Shown: piece by piece, positions 60,079 through 64,000 of the stretch
Layout: each line of letters opens with the position of its first letter
Position numbering within the stretch: position 1 is the first letter of the stretch
From: Hymenobacter metallilatus
Lineage (GTDB): Bacteria > Bacteroidota > Bacteroidia > Cytophagales > Hymenobacteraceae
Direction of reading: 5' to 3'
Assembly: GCF_003944705.1 (NCBI RefSeq)
Contig: NZ_RWIS01000012.1
Span: 124,001 to 188,000, forward strand
Length of the DNA: 64,000 bases
Notes under the pieces: generated by a model
The model's database searches: none
What the model was told of the DNA's origin: nothing
The model's input: the letters and a program-made list of their open reading frames with translations, nothing else
Made by a program: the position numbers and the translations under genes

Positions 60079-61068
60079 CTACCGCGCCACCTCTTCGGTG
60101 CGCTGGCGCTTAGGCTCTGCGGCAACCGGGCGGGGGTATTCATTCTGTTTGTGTTTCTGATACCGTTTTACCAGCAGGGCCGCGCCAACCAGTGCCCCCA
60201 GGCCTGCGGCGGCGAGGGTAAACTTTACCCGTATAGGGTCGTGGGGAGCGGGTGGGAGGTAAGCAACCCCATTCTCATCGGTGCGCGCGGGCGTATGTAC
60301 GTAGCGCCCGTAAGCCGGCACCCGGAACTCATCAGCTAGTTTTTGTAGCTGGGCAGTGTATTTTTCCCCAGAAACAGCCGGCCCGTGGCCGCAGCCGATG
60401 GCCGCCGGCTGCAGGGCCGCCAATGTCCGGATGGATTCGCCGACTTGCTGCCAGTTGTAGTTGAAGGGAGCCCCGGCAATGTTGATTTCTGGCCGCTGCA
60501 GCAGCAGCTCCGGCACCGACTCATGGTTGGCCGTGGCAAAGGCGTCGCCGGCCAGCAGGGTGCGGTCCTTTTCCCGGAACAAGGCAATCTGGCCGGGAGC
60601 ATGGCCAGGTACGGGCAGCCAGCGCCAATCGGGCAGGAAAGGCGGGTCCTGGTCGTTGGCGGGCAACTGCTGCACATAGTTGCTGAGCTGGAACGATTGG
60701 GGTGGAAAAAAACGCGACATGAATGCCAGTGAGCCTCCGCCAGCCACGGTAGGGTCGGCGGGCGGATACACGGCCCGGGCCGTAAGGAACGGTAGCTCCA
60801 GCGGATGGGCCAGCACGGGCACCTTCCAGTGCTCGGCCAGAGCCTGGGCCGAGCCCGAATGGTCCATATGGCCGTGGGTTAGAATAATAGCTTCAGGATG
60901 CGTACCAGGGTAAAATAGCGTGTCGGCGGCGGCCAGTATGGTTTTCTCGGAGCCAGGTAGGCCCGTATCGACCAGTACCCACTCGCCGGGCGTACCGGTT
61001 TCCACAAAATATACATTCACGAAACGCTGAATGGTGAGCTGGTGAACTCCAGCGGCTACTTTTTTCAT
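60079..61068 (-). CDS. MBL-fold metallo-hydrolase with C-terminal membrane helix
   Basis: The 329-residue protein starts at ATG 61068 (MKKVAAGVHQLTIQRFVNVYFVE). The zinc motif HGHMDH (residues 65-70) is complete. VPGHAPGQIALF and LLAGDAFATANHESVP follow, then CGHGPAVSG. Near the C-terminus VKFTLAAAGLGALVGAALLV is a membrane helix with a basic tail, so the enzyme is probably tethered to the inner membrane. The substrate is unknown; glyoxalase II- or lactonase-like reactions are possible. It is divergent from the cupin gene. Confidence 0.87.
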   Translation of the reverse strand: MKKVAAGVHQLTIQRFVNVYFVETGTPGEWVLVDTGLPGSEKTILAAADTLFYPGTHPEAIILTHGHMDHSGSAQALAEHWKVPVLAHPLELPFLTARAVYPPADPTVAGGGSLAFMSRFFPPQSFQLSNYVQQLPANDQDPPFLPDWRWLPVPGHAPGQIALFREKDRTLLAGDAFATANHESVPELLLQRPEINIAGAPFNYNWQQVGESIRTLAALQPAAIGCGHGPAVSGEKYTAQLQKLADEFRVPAYGRYVHTPARTDENGVAYLPPAPHDPIRVKFTLAAAGLGALVGAALLVKRYQKHKQNEYPRPVAAEPKRQRTEEVAR

Positions 61069-61265
61069 GAGTTCGGAGGTAGATGAACGGATAAGGGCAG
61101 TACGCGAACCATCAGCACTTAGATATCGAGGCCGGGCACAATTTGGGGCCGGAGTGCTGCCACAACCCAATGAATTGTTACTTTGCCATGCCTTACCGGC
61201 CCCGGTTTGCCCAGGCTGAGGTAGGGCATTGTACAACACCAACTCCGTCCCGAACTCACGCTAAT

Positions 61266-61769
61266 ATGCCTGCCGAACTCACCAAATCAGCTCTGTTTTT
61301 CTATACCGAGCAGCACCTGCAGCAACAGGGCTTTCGCATTGAGCGCAAAGATGAGGAAAGGCCCTGGGGCGGTTTTTTCGTGCTCGACGAAACCCAGGCG
61401 CAGCAGTTTGCGGATATGTATTTTAATGGCCTGGAAGTAGATAACCTGCGGATTTCGGGCAAGTTGAGTCCTAAAATTCTGCTGGTAGCCCCGCATCAGC
61501 GCCTGAGCTGGCAGTATCATCACCGCCGTGCCGAAATCTGGCGCGTGGTGAGCGGCACAGTGGGCGTTGTAACTAGCCCCACCAACGAGGAAGGCCCCCT
61601 GAAAACCTATGGCCCCGGCGAGCAAATTACCCTGCAACAGGGCGAGCGGCACCGCCTCATCGGCCTCGACGACTGGGGCCAGATTGCCGAAATCTGGCAG
61701 CATACCGACGCTGCCCAACCCTCCGACGAAGACGACATCGTGCGGGTACAGGACGATTTCGGGCGCTAA
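61266..61769 (+). CDS. Cupin protein, mannose-6-phosphate isomerase type II-like
   Basis: The 167-residue cupin starts MPAELTKSALFFYTEQHLQQQGFRIERKDEERPWGGFFVLDE. The jelly-roll motifs are APHQRLSWQYHHRRAEIWRVVSGTVGVV and LQQGERHRLIGLDDWGQIAEIWQHTD. This is the C-terminal cupin part of GDP-mannose pyrophosphorylase/phosphomannose isomerase type II enzymes, as a stand-alone protein. The activity is not certain. ATG 61188 lies closer to a TACTTTG box, but adds 26 residues that do not look family-like. Confidence 0.8.
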   Translation: MPAELTKSALFFYTEQHLQQQGFRIERKDEERPWGGFFVLDETQAQQFADMYFNGLEVDNLRISGKLSPKILLVAPHQRLSWQYHHRRAEIWRVVSGTVGVVTSPTNEEGPLKTYGPGEQITLQQGERHRLIGLDDWGQIAEIWQHTDAAQPSDEDDIVRVQDDFGR

Positions 61770-62090
61770 TATCACAGATGCTGCAAAAGGCCCGGCTGCC
61801 GCAGATTCATTCTTAGCCGGGTTGTGTCTGAACAGTCGTTTGCAACTCGCTAAATGCCCTGCTGAGCCTGTCGAAGCATCTCACCCGCTTCCGTTGAACC
61901 GTCTGCTGAAACGGGAGAAATGCTTCGGTAAGTTCAGTACACCCGTTTTGGAATTTTTCGACACACCCTGAATTCAGCCTTCAATACCTGAATTCCTGTA
62001 CTGCCAGAAAGCAAACAGCCCCCTCGCAAGAGGGGGCTGTTTACTTTCTGAACAAATCGGCGGCATCAGGCCATCTGCAGCATCTGTGGT
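61770..62090. other. Intergenic region with decayed repeat and terminator
   Basis: Degenerate repeat arms (TGTCGAAGCATCTCACCCGC at 61867 and GAAATGCTTCGGTAAGTTCA at 61917) lie near the cupin gene end. The terminator at 62012-62043 follows. No gene is seen. Confidence 0.55.
62012..62043. terminator. Bidirectional Rho-independent terminator
   Basis: AAACAGCCCCCTC, loop GCAA, GAGGGGGCTGTTT: a perfect 13-bp stem between the convergent cupin and phosphoglucose isomerase genes, with T/A tracts on both sides. Confidence 0.88.
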
Positions 62091-63812
62091 TTACAGGGCG
62101 TCTTGTACAACGCGCAGCAGTTGGGCCACACCTTTTTCCTCGCCTACTGAGCCCAGGTGCACACGCAGAGTGCGGCGGCCGGTGCTAAGCAGGGCTTCCA
62201 GGTCGCCGGCAGCCTGGGCATTCTGGAAGGTGCCGAAGGTGTAGGGGCGGCCGGGCAGGGGCAGGTCCTGGGCGTGGTCGGTGGTGAGCTGCAGGAACAG
62301 GCCAGTGTTGGGGCCACCCTTGTGGTACTGGCCAGTGGAGTGCAGGAAGCGGGGGCCGTAGCCCGAAGCCGTGGCAATGTGCAGGCGCTGCTGCACCAAT
62401 TGGCGCAACGCATCCAGCTCGGCATTCAAGGCGGGCGTCTCCATCAGGTAGGCCTGAATGCACAGAAAGTTATCGGAACCAGCCTGCTGGAAAAAGGCTC
62501 TCAGGACATCTGCGGCGCTGGAGCCGGCCACGCTGGCGTAGTAGCTCAGGCCGTTTTCCGTGAGCACCGGGGCGCTGGTTTGGGGCAAGGAGCCCCGCTC
62601 CACCACAACCTTCATCAGCTGGTCGGTGGCGGTTTTGGCGGCCTGCACGTTGGGCTGGTCGAAGGGGTTGATCTGGAGCACGGCGCTGGCTACGGCCGTG
62701 GCTACTTCCCAGCGGAAAAACTCGGCTCCCAAATCCAGGGCGTCGCGCAGCAAAATGGCAATAACCGGATGACCGGCGGCCTGTAGAGCGGCCACTTTGC
62801 GGCGGTTATCTTCGTCGGGCTGGCTTTCGTAGCCCACGTACACGAACACCCGGTCGGGGCCGTACACTTCGGGGCTGCCCAGCGGGTCGCCGGCCACCGG
62901 CAGAATGCCTTTACCTTCCTTGCCGGTGCTTTCGGCCACCAGTTGCTCCAGCCACAAGCCCAGGTCGGTGAGGCCGGCGGGCACCACCAGCGTGAGCTTG
63001 TCGCGGCCCTGCTGGGCCAGCACGCCCAGGGCCACGCCCAGCATCAGGCCGGGGTTATCGGCCACCGCCCCCTCCGAGCCGCAGGCCCGCATCATGGCAA
63101 TGGCCCGCTCCAGCAAGGCATAAATATCAATGCCGTAGAGGGCGGCGGGTACTAGCCCGAAGTAGGAGAGGGCCGAGAACCGGCCGCCTACTTCCGCGAA
63201 GTTCAGGAAGATGCGGCGGTACCCCTCGGCCGTAGCCTGGGTCACGAATTTGGAGCCGGGGTCGGTAATGGCCACGAAATTCTCGCCAGCCCGCTCACCT
63301 TTCAGCTCTTTTAGGCGGGCGTAGAAATAGTCGCCGAACGCCAGGGGCTCGGCCGTGGTGCCCGATTTGCTGGCTACCACAAACAGAGTTTCCGGTAACG
63401 ATACAGCCTCCTCAATTTCCCGCACCGAGCCGGGGTTGGTGGTATCAAGCACGAGCAGGGGCAGGCCATTGGCGCTTTTCTCGAAGGCCTGCTTGAATAC
63501 GATGGGCGTCATGGTGCTGCCGCCCATGCCCATTACCACCACATGCTTGAAACCAGCGGCCCGGATTTCCTGGGCAAACTCCTCAATTTCTCCCACCCGG
63601 GGCAGCATGGTTTCGGCTACCCGTAGCCAGCCCATAAAGCTACGTACGCTCTGCTGGGCCTCGGCATCCTGCACCCACAGATCGGCTTGTTTCTGCCAGA
63701 AACCGGCGGTGAAGTGGCGGGCGTTAAACTCCTGAAGCGTTGCCTCAACGGCTGCCTGGTACTGGCCCAATTGCACCGACATGGTGGGCACGGAATAAGA
63801 AGAAGTGTCCAT
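62091..63812 (-). CDS. Glucose-6-phosphate isomerase, transaldolase-associated type
   Basis: The 573-residue protein matches the phosphoglucose isomerase half of bifunctional transaldolase/isomerase enzymes. It has HVVVMGMGGSTMTPIVF, the sugar-phosphate SIS motif VVASKSGTTAEPLAFGDYF, VGGRFSALSYFGLVPAALYGIDI with Arg/Ser ligands, and the C-terminal GYGPRFLHSTGQYHKGGPNTGLFLQL. It interconverts glucose-6-phosphate and fructose-6-phosphate. The transaldolase half is missing, so it is a stand-alone form; a tal gene could lie upstream beyond 64000. ATG 63812 is chosen; the ORF start at 63830 is a GTG. Confidence 0.9.
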   Translation of the reverse strand: MDTSSYSVPTMSVQLGQYQAAVEATLQEFNARHFTAGFWQKQADLWVQDAEAQQSVRSFMGWLRVAETMLPRVGEIEEFAQEIRAAGFKHVVVMGMGGSTMTPIVFKQAFEKSANGLPLLVLDTTNPGSVREIEEAVSLPETLFVVASKSGTTAEPLAFGDYFYARLKELKGERAGENFVAITDPGSKFVTQATAEGYRRIFLNFAEVGGRFSALSYFGLVPAALYGIDIYALLERAIAMMRACGSEGAVADNPGLMLGVALGVLAQQGRDKLTLVVPAGLTDLGLWLEQLVAESTGKEGKGILPVAGDPLGSPEVYGPDRVFVYVGYESQPDEDNRRKVAALQAAGHPVIAILLRDALDLGAEFFRWEVATAVASAVLQINPFDQPNVQAAKTATDQLMKVVVERGSLPQTSAPVLTENGLSYYASVAGSSAADVLRAFFQQAGSDNFLCIQAYLMETPALNAELDALRQLVQQRLHIATASGYGPRFLHSTGQYHKGGPNTGLFLQLTTDHAQDLPLPGRPYTFGTFQNAQAAGDLEALLSTGRRTLRVHLGSVGEEKGVAQLLRVVQDAL

Positions 63813-64000
63813 ACTATACTTGGAAGTCACGAAATGGCGGTTGAAAAAGCGGCTTCTAAGGGAACAGCCCGCAGGAGCGTTCCGCTAAAAGCCGCGTTGC
63901 GCCTAAGCCGGCACGGGCCGGGCGGCCGGGCAAAGGTAGAGAAGTCGCCACATACGTGCCGCATAGGGCGCGCCGTTCATTGGCAATGGGGCCGGTAGTC
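63813..64000. other. Non-coding right edge
   Basis: A short inverted pair, GGCTTCTAAGGGAACAG and GAGCGTTCCGCTAAAAGCC (63850-63893), lies upstream of the isomerase start. No gene or clear promoter box was seen. Confidence 0.4.

Overview
The window is GC-rich DNA from a Bacteroidota bacterium. The SusC/SusD pair, TAnnTTTG-type promoter boxes, scarcity of Shine-Dalgarno sites, and dispersed palindromes built on sequences such as GTCATTCCGAGCGGAGCGAG point to a Hymenobacter-like cytophagalean. That assignment is inference from gene content and repeat style; there is no rRNA gene in the window to prove it.

Region 1 (1-23765) is a pectin/galacturonate utilisation locus. The 3' end of a GH43-type glycosidase faces a LacI-family regulator. 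A long plus-strand gene train then runs: SusC-like TonB receptor, SusD-like lipoprotein, KdgF-like cupin, a secreted pectin methylesterase-PL10 pectate lyase fusion, tagaturonate reductase (UxaB), altronate dehydratase (UxaA), uronate isomerase (UxaC), KDG kinase, KDPG aldolase, a hexuronate transporter (ExuT-like), a small secreted NTF2-like protein, fructose-1,6-bisphosphatase, an aldehyde dehydrogenase and a large secreted esterase. Together these bind and cut pectin, import galacturonate, convert it to pyruvate plus glyceraldehyde-3-phosphate, and return triose to hexose. Two near-identical LacI-type half-palindromes, one before susC and one before uxaC, suggest a regulon of two transcription units.

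Region 2 (23766-38432) is mixed housekeeping and orphan genes: an unusual Lgt-like membrane protein fused to a beta-rich tail, an SDR/DUF2867 protein, a sce7726-like protein, an ArnT-type glycosyltransferase, lysC-lysA, a slipin and an M28 aminopeptidase.

Region 3 (38711-45582) is a minus-strand biotin operon, read as bioB, bioF, methyltransferase, bioD, bioA, beta-ketoacyl synthase. Each of the four intercistronic gaps upstream of bioA carries a different large inverted repeat. The ketoacyl synthase gene carries an in-frame palindromic insertion.

Region 4 (45704-58034) holds a maltose O-acetyltransferase-like protein, YiaA, an RluF-type pseudouridine synthase with a disordered tail, a lipoprotein hydrolase, a Wzm/Wzt polysaccharide exporter with a methyltransferase and a divergent UbiA-family prenyltransferase, YebC and small unknowns. 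Region 5 (58168-63812) holds an orphan formimidoylglutamase-like arginase-family enzyme, a DUF4097-like secreted protein, an MBL hydrolase, a cupin and a phosphoglucose isomerase of the transaldolase-associated type.

The most distinctive non-coding signal is the density and placement of the inverted repeats. They fill almost every cistron junction of the galacturonate and biotin operons. I found no tRNA, rRNA, CRISPR array, insertion sequence or prophage.
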